DNA of 5,646 nt from contig CAZSGI010000044.1 in the NCBI GenBank assembly GCA_964606465.1, positions 1-5,646 on the forward strand. The letters run 5' to 3'. Numbering within the stretch: position 1 is the first letter of the stretch; each line of letters begins with the position of its first letter. Of the stretch, positions 1 through 5,646 are shown piece after piece. Both the position numbers and the translations under genes were made by a program. This DNA is from CG10-46-32 sp964606465. GTDB lineage: Bacteria > Patescibacteriota > Patescibacteriia > UBA2169. The notes beneath the pieces are model-generated. The model was not told the DNA's origin and did no database searches. It saw only the letters and a program-made list of their open reading frames with translations.

Positions 1-205
1 GGATGAACCGCCGATTTTTATCATGGTACACGTTTTCCCTCCAGGTTTTCCACGCGATTTTTGCGTTCACGAACATGCTGATGACAATCGGAACCCAGAG
101 TCCGTTCACGAGCAGAATCAATGCAGCGTAAAACGGGTTCGGCGCCGCTCGCAATTGCTGCGCGACCTCAAGCAAGAAGGTTGCGACCGCGTCAAAAATA
201 GGCAT
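1..205 (-). CDS. N-terminus of a membrane-anchored protein, cut by window edge
   Basis: An open frame starts at the ATG at 203-205 and runs 68 codons to the left edge without a stop, so only the N-terminus is visible. It begins MPIFDAVATFLLEVAQQL and has one strong membrane segment at about residues 26-47 (FYAALILLVNGLWVPIVISMF). A basic, Trp-containing stretch follows (AKIAWKTWREN, then KNRR), which suggests the bulk of the protein is cytoplasmic. The start is supported by a promoter-like element 9 nt upstream (TGTGGTATACT) identical in layout to those of two neighbouring genes; there is no Shine-Dalgarno sequence. It lies 29 nt after the YibE/F stop codon and could also be co-transcribed with it. 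The N-terminal style recalls uncharacterised CPR membrane proteins encoded next to VirB4/HerA-like ATPases, but that is a weak impression. The function cannot be assigned from this fragment. Confidence 0.72.
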   Translation of the reverse strand, partial: MPIFDAVATFLLEVAQQLRAAPNPFYAALILLVNGLWVPIVISMFVNAKIAWKTWRENVYHDKNRRFI

Positions 206-214
206 GGTACGTAT

Positions 215-223
215 AGTATACCA
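215..223 (-). promoter_or_regulatory. Extended -10 promoter element of the truncated gene
   Basis: On the minus strand the sequence TGG-TATACT (extended -10, hexamer 215-220) lies 9 nt before the ATG at 205. Counting 7 nt from the hexamer puts the expected transcript start at an A three nt before the ATG, which would make the mRNA nearly leaderless. No convincing -35 hexamer is seen at 16-18 bp spacing, so the TG extension would have to compensate. The element sits inside the 29-nt gap after the preceding gene and matches the ZIP gene promoter over TGTGGTATANT. Confidence 0.6.
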
Positions 224-234
224 CACCTGCGCGG

Positions 235-1383
235 CTACCGTACATGCTTTGTTTTTGCGAACGCGCGTACCGCGAGCAGCGTTGCGATGGGCACCGAGAG
301 CACGAGCGCGATGGAGCCCGCGAGCGTGCGCACGATTTCCGTGGCAATCATCTCGCCGTTAATCACGTACTCAAACGTGAGCGTGGGTTCGTCGTAGATC
401 ACGAACAAGACGAGCAGGGGGAGGGAGACGCCCGCGTACGCGAGGAACAGCGTGTTGATGATGGCGTTGATGTGGTCCGTCCCCACGCGCATTGCGGTTT
501 GAAACGCCGCCATGGGTTTCAAATCCGGTTTTGTTTCGGTGAGCTCTTTGACGAGTGAAACCTGGCTCACCACGGTGTCGTCCAGCACGCCGAGCGCGCC
601 GATGACGATGCCGGCGAGCAGGAGCCCGCGAAGGTTGAGCGTGTACTCCCCGACTCCCACGAGGTAGGCCGCTTCCTCGGTCGCGAGTCCGGAGAGGTTG
701 GCGAGCGAGGTAAACCACTCCGAGAGGCCGATGACCAAAAGCAGGGCGATGAGGATCGTGCCGAACGCGACCCAACTCTTTCTGTTGATGCCTTCGGTGA
801 CGAAGATGGCGAGGAACAGGATGCCGATTGAACCCGTGATGGAAACAAAGAGCGGGTTTACGCCCGCGATAATCTGCGGGACGATGAGTTTGATGATGAT
901 GGCGAAGGTGGCGATGAGCACCACGAGCGCGCGCACGCCTTTCGCGCGTGCTACCGCAATGACGGAGAGAGTAAACAGCGCGAGCATCCACCAGAGCGCG
1001 CCCGTCCGCACGTAGTCCATCACAAAGAACCGGTCGTCCTGGTTCGGGCGTCCGCTCTGGTTGACGTACACCGTATCGCCGACACGGTACGTTTTGCTCT
1101 CGGACACGATGATGTCCGAGATGCCCTCAACCGTGAATTCTTGGCCGCTCCACTCGCCCTCGAGCCCGCGCACGCGCAGGTTCTGCTGGCGGGTTGGGGG
1201 CCCGTACACGTCCTCAACCATGCGGTCTTCGAGGATTTCGATGACGCGCGCCTTGAATATTTTGTCTTCGTATCCCGGGACGGTTTCCTGCGCGCGAACA
1301 TTGCCCGTTGTCAGAACGGCGAGTGTGGGTGCGATGATGAGTGCGGCAGCAAACGCGCGGCACATGCGTGCATGGTACCGCAT
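235..1383 (-). CDS. YibE/F family multipass membrane protein
   Basis: The 382-residue protein has the layout of the YibE/F family (PF07907), whose biochemical role is not established. Residues 1-31 form a signal peptide or first membrane segment ending VRA|QE. Residues 32-125 form an extracytoplasmic beta-rich domain (KARVIEILED, FTVEGI, YRVGDTVYV). About seven membrane helices follow, near 129-146, 149-168, 171-195, 203-221, 252-267, 303-326 and 347-372. Family hallmarks are GALGVLDDTVVSQVSLVKEL (263-281) between helices and AMRVGTDHINAIINTLFLAY (297-316). Length is typical and no key segment is missing. The ATG abuts the TAA of the upstream ZIP gene with no intervening base, and a Shine-Dalgarno-like GGACAGG ends 5 nt upstream, which supports this start over the Met at residue 7. 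The tight coupling with a metal transporter suggests a role in ion homeostasis or export; this is inferred from context only. Confidence 0.93.
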   Translation of the reverse strand: MRYHARMCRAFAAALIIAPTLAVLTTGNVRAQETVPGYEDKIFKARVIEILEDRMVEDVYGPPTRQQNLRVRGLEGEWSGQEFTVEGISDIIVSESKTYRVGDTVYVNQSGRPNQDDRFFVMDYVRTGALWWMLALFTLSVIAVARAKGVRALVVLIATFAIIIKLIVPQIIAGVNPLFVSITGSIGILFLAIFVTEGINRKSWVAFGTILIALLLVIGLSEWFTSLANLSGLATEEAAYLVGVGEYTLNLRGLLLAGIVIGALGVLDDTVVSQVSLVKELTETKPDLKPMAAFQTAMRVGTDHINAIINTLFLAYAGVSLPLLVLFVIYDEPTLTFEYVINGEMIATEIVRTLAGSIALVLSVPIATLLAVRAFAKTKHVR

Positions 1384-2136
1384 TTATACCTGTCCCGCCA
1401 TCTTTCCGATGGCGTAAAGCAAGAGAATACCCAACCCAACCCACACCAGCTGCATCCACACGCGCCGGGGGTTTTGTTCGTGGTGCAGTTCGGGCACGAG
1501 GTCCGCCATGGCGAGGTAGAGGAAGTTACCCGTGGCAACGGCAAGGATGACGGGCACCAGGTTTTCCACTGATTCGGCAACCACAAACACCAGGATTGCG
1601 CCAATCACGCTCGTCAAGCCAAAGAGCAGGTTGTAGAGCACGGCTTTCAAGCGCGAGAGCCCGGCATATACCAGGATGGAGAAATCCGCAACCTCTTGCG
1701 GGATTTCGTGGAGCGCCACGGCCACCGTGGTGCCGATGCCGAGCCGTACATCCACGAGGAACGCGCCCGCGATGATGGTGCCGTCTATAAAGTTGTGCAA
1801 GCCGTCTCCGATGAGGTTATTGATCACGAGGTGCGTTTCGCGGTGGCCTTTTTCTTCGTCATTACATAGGCAGTGGTGGTAGTGCACGGCTTTTTCGATG
1901 ATGAAGAATGCGATGATGGCGCCGAGGATGGCGAGCGAGGCGGTGCGCGACTCTTCGAACGATTCCATGGTCTCGGGCAGGAGATCAAAAAACACGGCGC
2001 CGAGGAGCGTGCCGATGGCGAGTCCGATGAGGCCCCGCAAGGCAGGGCCGGCGCGCATCTCTTTTGCGAGCACAAGGATGCCGACGAGCGAAATAAGGCT
2101 TACGGCAATCGTGGCGATGATTGCGTAGGTGAGCAT
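1384..2136 (-). CDS. ZIP family divalent metal transporter
   Basis: This 250-residue protein is a full-length ZIP transporter (PF02535), a family that moves Zn2+ or other divalent metals such as Mn2+ or Fe2+ into the cytoplasm. Eight membrane helices are visible, near 3-24, 32-50, 66-82, 103-126, 131-156, 163-186, 191-211 and 226-246. The metal-binding signatures are intact: HNFIDG at 114-119 in helix 4 and HEIPQE at 143-148 in helix 5. The conserved DLLPE (51-55) and DLVPELHHE (212-220) loops are also present. The helix 3-4 loop carries a metal-ligand-rich patch, HYHHCLC (85-91). The HEIPQE form points towards the LIV-1/GufA-like side of the family rather than classical ZupT. The exact substrate cannot be read from sequence. 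It is the first gene of a two-gene operon with YibE/F, under an extended -10 promoter and just after a terminator. No metal-responsive operator is recognisable. Confidence 0.95.
   Translation of the reverse strand: MLTYAIIATIAVSLISLVGILVLAKEMRAGPALRGLIGLAIGTLLGAVFFDLLPETMESFEESRTASLAILGAIIAFFIIEKAVHYHHCLCNDEEKGHRETHLVINNLIGDGLHNFIDGTIIAGAFLVDVRLGIGTTVAVALHEIPQEVADFSILVYAGLSRLKAVLYNLLFGLTSVIGAILVFVVAESVENLVPVILAVATGNFLYLAMADLVPELHHEQNPRRVWMQLVWVGLGILLLYAIGKMAGQV
1389..1395 (-). promoter_or_regulatory. Shine-Dalgarno-like site of the YibE/F gene
   Basis: The minus-strand sequence GGACAGG lies within the last codons of the ZIP gene, and its AGG ends 5 nt before the YibE/F ATG. It supports translation of YibE/F from the very first ATG after the ZIP stop. 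It also contrasts with the first genes of transcripts here, which lack any such site. Confidence 0.5.
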
Positions 2137-2145
2137 ACTGCTTTA

Positions 2146-2174
2146 ACTATACCACAGCAATCAAAAAATCCGAA
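2146..2174 (-). promoter_or_regulatory. Extended -10 promoter of the ZIP-YibE/F operon
   Basis: The minus strand reads TGTGG-TATAGT with the hexamer at 2146-2151, 9 nt before the ZIP ATG at 2136. A 17-bp spacer leads to a weak -35 candidate, TTCGGA (2169-2174). This lies inside the preceding terminator stem. The expected transcript start is an A three nt before the ATG, giving an almost leaderless mRNA. No Shine-Dalgarno sequence is present. Confidence 0.65.
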
Positions 2175-2191
2175 TTTAATCGGATTCTTTT
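2163..2191 (-). terminator. Rho-independent terminator of the large surface-protein gene
   Basis: An inverted repeat with 7-bp arms AATCCGA (2167-2173) and TCGGATT (2180-2186) encloses a 6-nt loop. On the minus strand the stem is followed by a run of six Ts counting the end of the arm, as expected for a terminator about 60 nt after the TAA of the large gene. The plus strand also has a T-rich flank (CTTTTT), so it could work in both directions, but no plus-strand gene ends nearby. The stem is AT-rich and only moderately stable. Confidence 0.72.
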
Positions 2192-2241
2192 TGGAGCGGG
2201 TGTGTAGAAGACGTTAGAACCAGGGTACGGGGGCTGGCGCC

Positions 2242-5200
2242 TTAGTACTTGGTTGCAGCGGCGTCTTCTTTCGGCTGCGGCTCTGGAGTTGGCAGAGCTT
2301 TCTCTGGTTCTGCTTTTGGCTCCGGTTTCTCTTCCGGCGCTGGCATCGTCTCTTCCACTTTCTCCTCTTTCGGCGTTGGCTTGGTCTCTTTTACCGTTTC
2401 TTTGGCGGCTTCGGGCTGCTTTTGGGGCGGCTCTGGCGCTTTTTCTTTCGGCGGCTCTTTTACGGGGACGAGCTCTTTGCGGTCTTGATTGGCTGTGTTT
2501 GCATCCTTCTTCTCTGCTTCAGCGTCTGGACAGCCAAGGCCAAGAAGCAGCAGGGCTGTGCAAGAATCCCTGTTGGATTGATCGAGAACGCCGTCCCCGA
2601 TCTGTTGCAGAATCTGGAAGCGGTTGAGAGTATCGGTGGACGACTCAAAGTCCGCGTCTTCCGTGCCGGAAAGTTGCGGCACCTTGGTGTCTAGCGCTTC
2701 AGTGGCGCGGTCCGCGCTTTCCAATTGATTTTGCGGCGCTCCAAACTCTTCTCGCTGCTTGTTGCGCAAGTATGATTCGGCTTCGGCGAGTACCTCCGCC
2801 TGCTCGGCGTCAACTTTTGCGGCAGCCCGGTTTATGAACGCTTCCTGTTTTTCCCGCGTGTCAAGTTTGGCCAATGCCGCGTCAAATTTTTCAAAAGATT
2901 TCGCTTTCGCGGCCTCAACAGCCGGAGCAAACTTCGCGGCGACCGCGCGTTCCACGTCCTTTATGGCTTTCAAGCCCTCAATGCTTCCGTCGCTCGCGGG
3001 CCGGAACAGCTCCGGCACTGAATCGGGTTCGGCTTGCGAAACGTTTTCCAGCGCGGTTTCAATGCGGGTAAGCACCTTTTCCTTGGCCGCAGAGACGTAG
3101 GTCTGGTTTTCCGGGGTGGCGATGCTGTTCAGCACTTTCAGGTACCGCACGTCATCGCCGCCGGCTTTTTCGGCGTAGCCCGCGAACAGTTTTTTCTGCT
3201 CTTCCGGCAGCGTTTTTAAGCGTTCCGTAAAGCGCTCCCGCTCGCTCTCATGGATTTTTTGAATGGCGCTCTTGACCTCATCCGGAACCCTTTCTTCCAC
3301 GGCTTTCAGTATCTCCAGATTGTGGAATTGCTTAAACGGCCCGCCGCTGGGGTCAAGCGCGGAGACCAGTGTGCGCTCCATACGCTCTGTGTCTGTGAAC
3401 GCAGAAAGGGTTTTTTGCATTTGGGCGACGGTTTTCTCCCGCGCGCGCTTGGCCGCAAGCAGTGTATCTTCGCCGGCTTTTTTCTCAAATTTGCCAATCA
3501 AGATCTGGTGGCGGAACTGGCTCTCCAGGATTGTCTCGGCAAGCGCTTGGCTCTGCTCACTGTTTTCCGCCGCCAATTCCAGCGTCGCGTTGTTTGCTTT
3601 GTTCAGATTCCGCTCGTACCGCGCAAGGTGCGCTACGGCGCGGTTGGTTCGGCCGCGATCCGCCAGAAGGTTCGCCTCTAGGATGTTCGTGTGCGCATAG
3701 TTGAGGCGGAGCCGGGAGCGCGCGGCATCGTCAAAGGTAAATAGGGCGCGAGCTTCCCGGCCCAAGGTCTTGAATCCGTACAGCGGATTGCCGGGCAAGA
3801 TTCGCGGAGAAAACTGGGCCCGCGGTTGGGGCTCGGCTTCCGCTTCGGTCAGCGCTTCGCGCGAGACGCCGCTTTCTTCCTCGCGCCCTTCAAATTCCCG
3901 CACCTCGTATTCAGACGCATCAATTTCTCCGGCTCCATCGGCCAGGCGATACTCCGGTTCCTCTTCCTCCTCTAACGCGTTCGCGATGAGGAAGACCACG
4001 GTATGCTCTTCTTGCTCCACTACCTCTTCGGCAGTGTCTTCAGGCCGCACGACGGCAAAGGTTCGCATGTCAATAAGGCTCGCTTCTGGAGCTAGCAACA
4101 GTAGCGTCAATTGACGCGCGTTTTCGGGACCCGAAGGAGCGCCTTCCGGATAGTATACGGTTCCGCTCTCTCCCGGACTCAAGGAAAATGGAAATATCTG
4201 TTCAATGGTTTGGTTGCGGTTAATCCATTGGTTGTTAGCGTTACGCCAGCGATATTCTATACGTGTAACTGGCGTGGTTTGCGGCGCTCCGCCAGAGCCG
4301 TTGTTTCTGACTGTTACAAACGGTCGGCTGATTGGGTCAAAATCAACCGAATCAAAATCAAGATCTGGCGCCGGCACATTGACTTCGCGATATTCAACCA
4401 ACTCGTGTTCGGGCCCGGCGGAAAAAATAAGAATATGCAAACGATTGGCCCAATAGGGCACATCCGGGGCGCTTTGCGAATAGTTAACCGTTGCGGTTTG
4501 CCGGGGGTTAATCTCATACGGCATAATTTGACGGATCCTTTGATCGGCAAGCAATCGCTGCGCTCCGGCATACCAGCGAAATTCCATCTCCGCGACGGGT
4601 GCGATGGCGTCTCCTCGAAAAACCGCGGTCCCCTCGTTGCGTACCGTAACAGCCGGGCGACGGGTACGTGAACTAAAGGCGGTTGACGCCACGTCCACAT
4701 CAAAGTTAGGCAGCTGCAGATTTTGAATGTCCCGAAACGCGCTGCCATCGGTTCCGCCTTCGTAGAGGCGAATCTGCAGTCGTGTCGCATGTGCCGGGAT
4801 CAGATACGATTCTTCCGAATACGCAACCGTGCGGCTCTGGCCGCCGGTCCAGAACGTGTCGAGATCTATCTTTACCTGCCGCAGCAATTCATTGTTTGGA
4901 CTCGGACCAAGCCAGCGAAACGTCACATAAGGCGCGGGCGTGGTTCGCGGGTATATCATAGCGCCTCGATTCGTGACCGTGAGTGTAGGCACACGCGCCG
5001 CGCTGAAGGTTACCTCGCCGAGACGAAGGTTGGAGAAAGGCCGCGCGCTGGCGCTGTTGTTGGTGTCATGTGACTCCTCAAGTATGGGAACAAATCTGTT
5101 CTGTTCGGCGTTCCAGACGGGCGGAATCACGATCTGCGCGCGCAGTTCCAAATCGCTCCCCACAGGAATTGGCGTGTCCGAAGGCCAAAAAGCTACCATA

Positions 5201-5511
5201 TCGTCGCCGGGGTTGAGCGGAAGCAGATGCCGCGTGTTAATAGCCGCGCTTGCCGGGCTCCCGTTGTCGCGCCACCAGCGCATTTGAATGTAGCCCCGAG
5301 GGTTGGTGAGCGGCGCCGGTGCGTTGCCGATATTTTTAATAATCGCGGTTGGCCGCCGCGCGCTGTCAAATAGTACGCGCTCCACTGTCAGGTCTGGGCG
5401 CGCGGTGTGGTTGGAGGCGTGGACATTCTGGTGTATCGCAAATAAAGCGCCAGCAACGCCAATAGCGAGCAGTGCTCTTGTTGCCATTTTTATTTTGGGC
5501 CGCCCCGGCAT
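2242..5511 (-). CDS. Large exported repeat protein: four CARDB-like repeats plus DUF5667-like region
   Basis: The 1089-residue protein is counted here from the ATG at 5509-5511. A GTG six codons upstream (5527-5529) is in frame but lies within the -10 element, so the ATG is preferred. Residues 1-32 form a signal peptide (basic RPKIK, hydrophobic core, cleavage after VHA). Residues 39-491 hold four tandem beta-rich repeats resembling CARDB (PF07705), each with an R-x-P-x-x-x-V-x-N-x-G strand and an aromatic FRW/YRW strand. An acidic linker spans 491-570 and includes five consecutive Glu near 514. A DUF5667-like segment begins near 570 (ILPGNPLYGFKTLGREARAL), followed by long charged, probably coiled-coil helices to about 925. 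A short hydrophobic stretch flanked by Cys984 and Cys994 comes next, then a Pro/Glu/Lys-rich tail to the end. No LPXTG or C-terminal membrane anchor is seen. It is probably secreted or envelope-associated and may act in adhesion or as a structural spacer. No catalytic motif is visible, and the function is unknown. Confidence 0.9.
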   Translation of the reverse strand: MPGRPKIKMATRALLAIGVAGALFAIHQNVHASNHTARPDLTVERVLFDSARRPTAIIKNIGNAPAPLTNPRGYIQMRWWRDNGSPASAAINTRHLLPLNPGDDMVAFWPSDTPIPVGSDLELRAQIVIPPVWNAEQNRFVPILEESHDTNNSASARPFSNLRLGEVTFSAARVPTLTVTNRGAMIYPRTTPAPYVTFRWLGPSPNNELLRQVKIDLDTFWTGGQSRTVAYSEESYLIPAHATRLQIRLYEGGTDGSAFRDIQNLQLPNFDVDVASTAFSSRTRRPAVTVRNEGTAVFRGDAIAPVAEMEFRWYAGAQRLLADQRIRQIMPYEINPRQTATVNYSQSAPDVPYWANRLHILIFSAGPEHELVEYREVNVPAPDLDFDSVDFDPISRPFVTVRNNGSGGAPQTTPVTRIEYRWRNANNQWINRNQTIEQIFPFSLSPGESGTVYYPEGAPSGPENARQLTLLLLAPEASLIDMRTFAVVRPEDTAEEVVEQEEHTVVFLIANALEEEEEPEYRLADGAGEIDASEYEVREFEGREEESGVSREALTEAEAEPQPRAQFSPRILPGNPLYGFKTLGREARALFTFDDAARSRLRLNYAHTNILEANLLADRGRTNRAVAHLARYERNLNKANNATLELAAENSEQSQALAETILESQFRHQILIGKFEKKAGEDTLLAAKRAREKTVAQMQKTLSAFTDTERMERTLVSALDPSGGPFKQFHNLEILKAVEERVPDEVKSAIQKIHESERERFTERLKTLPEEQKKLFAGYAEKAGGDDVRYLKVLNSIATPENQTYVSAAKEKVLTRIETALENVSQAEPDSVPELFRPASDGSIEGLKAIKDVERAVAAKFAPAVEAAKAKSFEKFDAALAKLDTREKQEAFINRAAAKVDAEQAEVLAEAESYLRNKQREEFGAPQNQLESADRATEALDTKVPQLSGTEDADFESSTDTLNRFQILQQIGDGVLDQSNRDSCTALLLLGLGCPDAEAEKKDANTANQDRKELVPVKEPPKEKAPEPPQKQPEAAKETVKETKPTPKEEKVEETMPAPEEKPEPKAEPEKALPTPEPQPKEDAAATKY
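2245..2529 (-). repeat. Region encoding low-complexity Pro/Glu/Lys tail
   Basis: The last 95 residues or so of the large exported protein consist almost entirely of P, E, K, A and T, in irregular units such as KEPPKEK, KETVKETK and EEKPEPKAEPEK. The DNA is correspondingly repetitive (GGCTC/TTCTC-like blocks on the plus strand), but there is no exact tandem unit. Such tails are usually disordered and extended, and in surface proteins may span or bind the cell wall. That role is inferred here. Confidence 0.75.
4039..5397 (-). repeat. Region encoding four tandem CARDB-like protein repeats
   Basis: Residues 39-491 of the large protein form four diverged repeats. The invariant Pro of the signature strand (RRPTAIIKNIG, RVPTLTVTNRG, RRPAVTVRNEG, SRPFVTVRNNG) falls at residues 54, 175, 286 and 397. 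The spacings are therefore 121, 111 and 111 residues. Each is followed about 20-27 residues later by an aromatic strand (MRWW, FRWLG, FRWYAG, YRWRN), and later by a segment with polar and aromatic residues before a final hydrophobic strand. Similarity is at protein level only, suggesting old duplication. Confidence 0.75.
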
Positions 5512-5519
5512 ACTTTTTA

Positions 5520-5548
5520 ATGATACCACTGAGCGTTCTGTTTGCCAA
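5520..5548 (-). promoter_or_regulatory. Promoter of the large surface-protein gene
   Basis: On the minus strand a -35 hexamer TTGGCA (5543-5548, five of six matches to TTGACA) is separated by exactly 17 bp from TATCAT (5520-5525). The -10 is preceded by TGG, the extended -10 form. Only 8 nt separate the -10 from the ATG at 5511, so transcription should start about 2 nt before the start codon. This is the best-formed promoter in the window and argues against the upstream GTG as the start. Confidence 0.68.
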
Positions 5549-5561
5549 TCGCGTCCCTGCT

Positions 5562-5645
5562 CTATGCGCGAAGCTCTGTTGCTGAAGCCGGCTGCAGCAA
5601 AACAAAAACTGATAAGACAGTGGCGATTATCAAAAAATGATGCTT
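5562..5645 (-). CDS. 3' end of a short open frame resembling a signal peptide
   Basis: A minus-strand frame enters from the right edge and ends at TAG (5562-5564), giving 27 visible residues. They begin KHHFLIIATVLSVFVLLQPASA and finish TELRA. The basic start, hydrophobic core and PASA|TE junction look like a signal peptide, yet the frame stops five residues after the predicted cleavage point. It could be the C-terminal membrane helix of an upstream gene, a leader peptide, or the remnant of a broken secreted-protein gene. Its start lies outside the window, so coding status is uncertain. It ends 50 nt before the ATG of the large exported protein. Confidence 0.35.
   Translation of the reverse strand, partial: KHHFLIIATVLSVFVLLQPASATELRA
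5579..5600. repeat. Near-perfect 22-bp palindrome upstream of the large gene
   Basis: The 11-bp half-sites around the AGCC|GGCT centre match at 10 of 11 pairs, with the only mismatch at 5585/5594; the outer arms are TTGCTG and CAGCAA. It is centred about 76 bp upstream of the expected transcript start of the large gene. It could be a binding site for a dimeric regulator. It also lies within the signal-peptide-like open frame and may simply reflect its codons. It has no T-run and is not a terminator. Confidence 0.4.
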
Positions 5646-5646
5646 T

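Noticed and set aside
371..991. Minus-strand frame rich in Arg/His overlapping the YibE/F gene
   Set aside because: It is an out-of-frame reading of a GC-rich membrane-protein gene; the Arg/His/Pro bias is typical of such shadows, and YibE/F has clear family motifs.
1141..1572. Plus-strand frame spanning the ZIP/YibE-F junction
   Set aside because: It is antisense to the junction of two confidently identified membrane-protein genes and encodes nothing recognisable.
1665..1680. TGGTATAT resembling the extended -10 element inside the ZIP gene
   Set aside because: It is explained by in-frame codons (Leu-Val-Tyr) and no start codon follows at the right spacing.
3250..3700. Overlapping plus-strand frames opposite the helical part of the large protein
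   Set aside because: The frames carry no known motif or plausible ribosome site, and overlap each other as well as the real gene.
4111..4671. Plus-strand open frame of 186 codons antisense to the large gene
   Set aside because: It lies wholly opposite a well-supported coding repeat region, has no recognisable domain or start signal, and its composition fits an antisense shadow.
5602..5625. Possible hairpin TGATAA...TTATCA with nearby T-run, as a terminator
   Set aside because: The six arm pairs are nearly all A-T, the loop is about 10 nt, and the sequence lies inside the signal-peptide-like frame; too weak to call.
5530..5646. In-frame extension of the large protein up to the right edge
   Set aside because: The frame is open, but the extension is not signal-like, contains no ATG before 5511, and would run through the promoter; the ATG at 5511 gives a proper signal peptide.

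Overview
All three complete genes, and the one cut by the left edge, read on the minus strand. The content suggests a Candidate Phyla Radiation (Patescibacteria, Parcubacteria-like) genome. The reasons are a large secreted protein combining CARDB-like repeats with a DUF5667-type helical segment, compact gene packing, a moderately GC-rich base composition, and starts that look leaderless. This lineage call is inferred from style and family content, with no marker gene to confirm it.

Reading in the direction of transcription (right to left): positions 5530-5646 are an upstream region. It holds the end of a short open frame that resembles a signal peptide or C-terminal membrane helix, an imperfect 22-bp palindrome, and a good promoter. 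Positions 2242-5511 encode a 1089-residue exported protein. Its order is signal peptide, four tandem beta-rich repeats, acidic linker, DUF5667-like and long charged helical region, a short hydrophobic stretch flanked by two cysteines, and a Pro/Glu/Lys-rich tail. Positions 2137-2241 hold a Rho-independent terminator and, immediately after it, the promoter of a two-gene operon. That operon encodes a ZIP-family metal transporter (1384-2136) directly abutting a YibE/F-family membrane protein (235-1383). After a 29-nt gap with its own promoter-like element, a membrane-anchored protein begins at 205 and runs off the left edge.

The most notable regulatory signal is a shared extended -10 element, GTGGTATNNT. 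It lies 8 or 9 nt before the ATG of three genes, which places the expected transcription start only 2-3 nt before the start codon. The internal operon gene (YibE/F) instead has a Shine-Dalgarno-like sequence. The ZIP and YibE/F proteins probably work together at the cytoplasmic membrane on metal or ion homeostasis. The large protein is probably a surface or cell-envelope structural or adhesion factor. Neither role can be proven from sequence alone.
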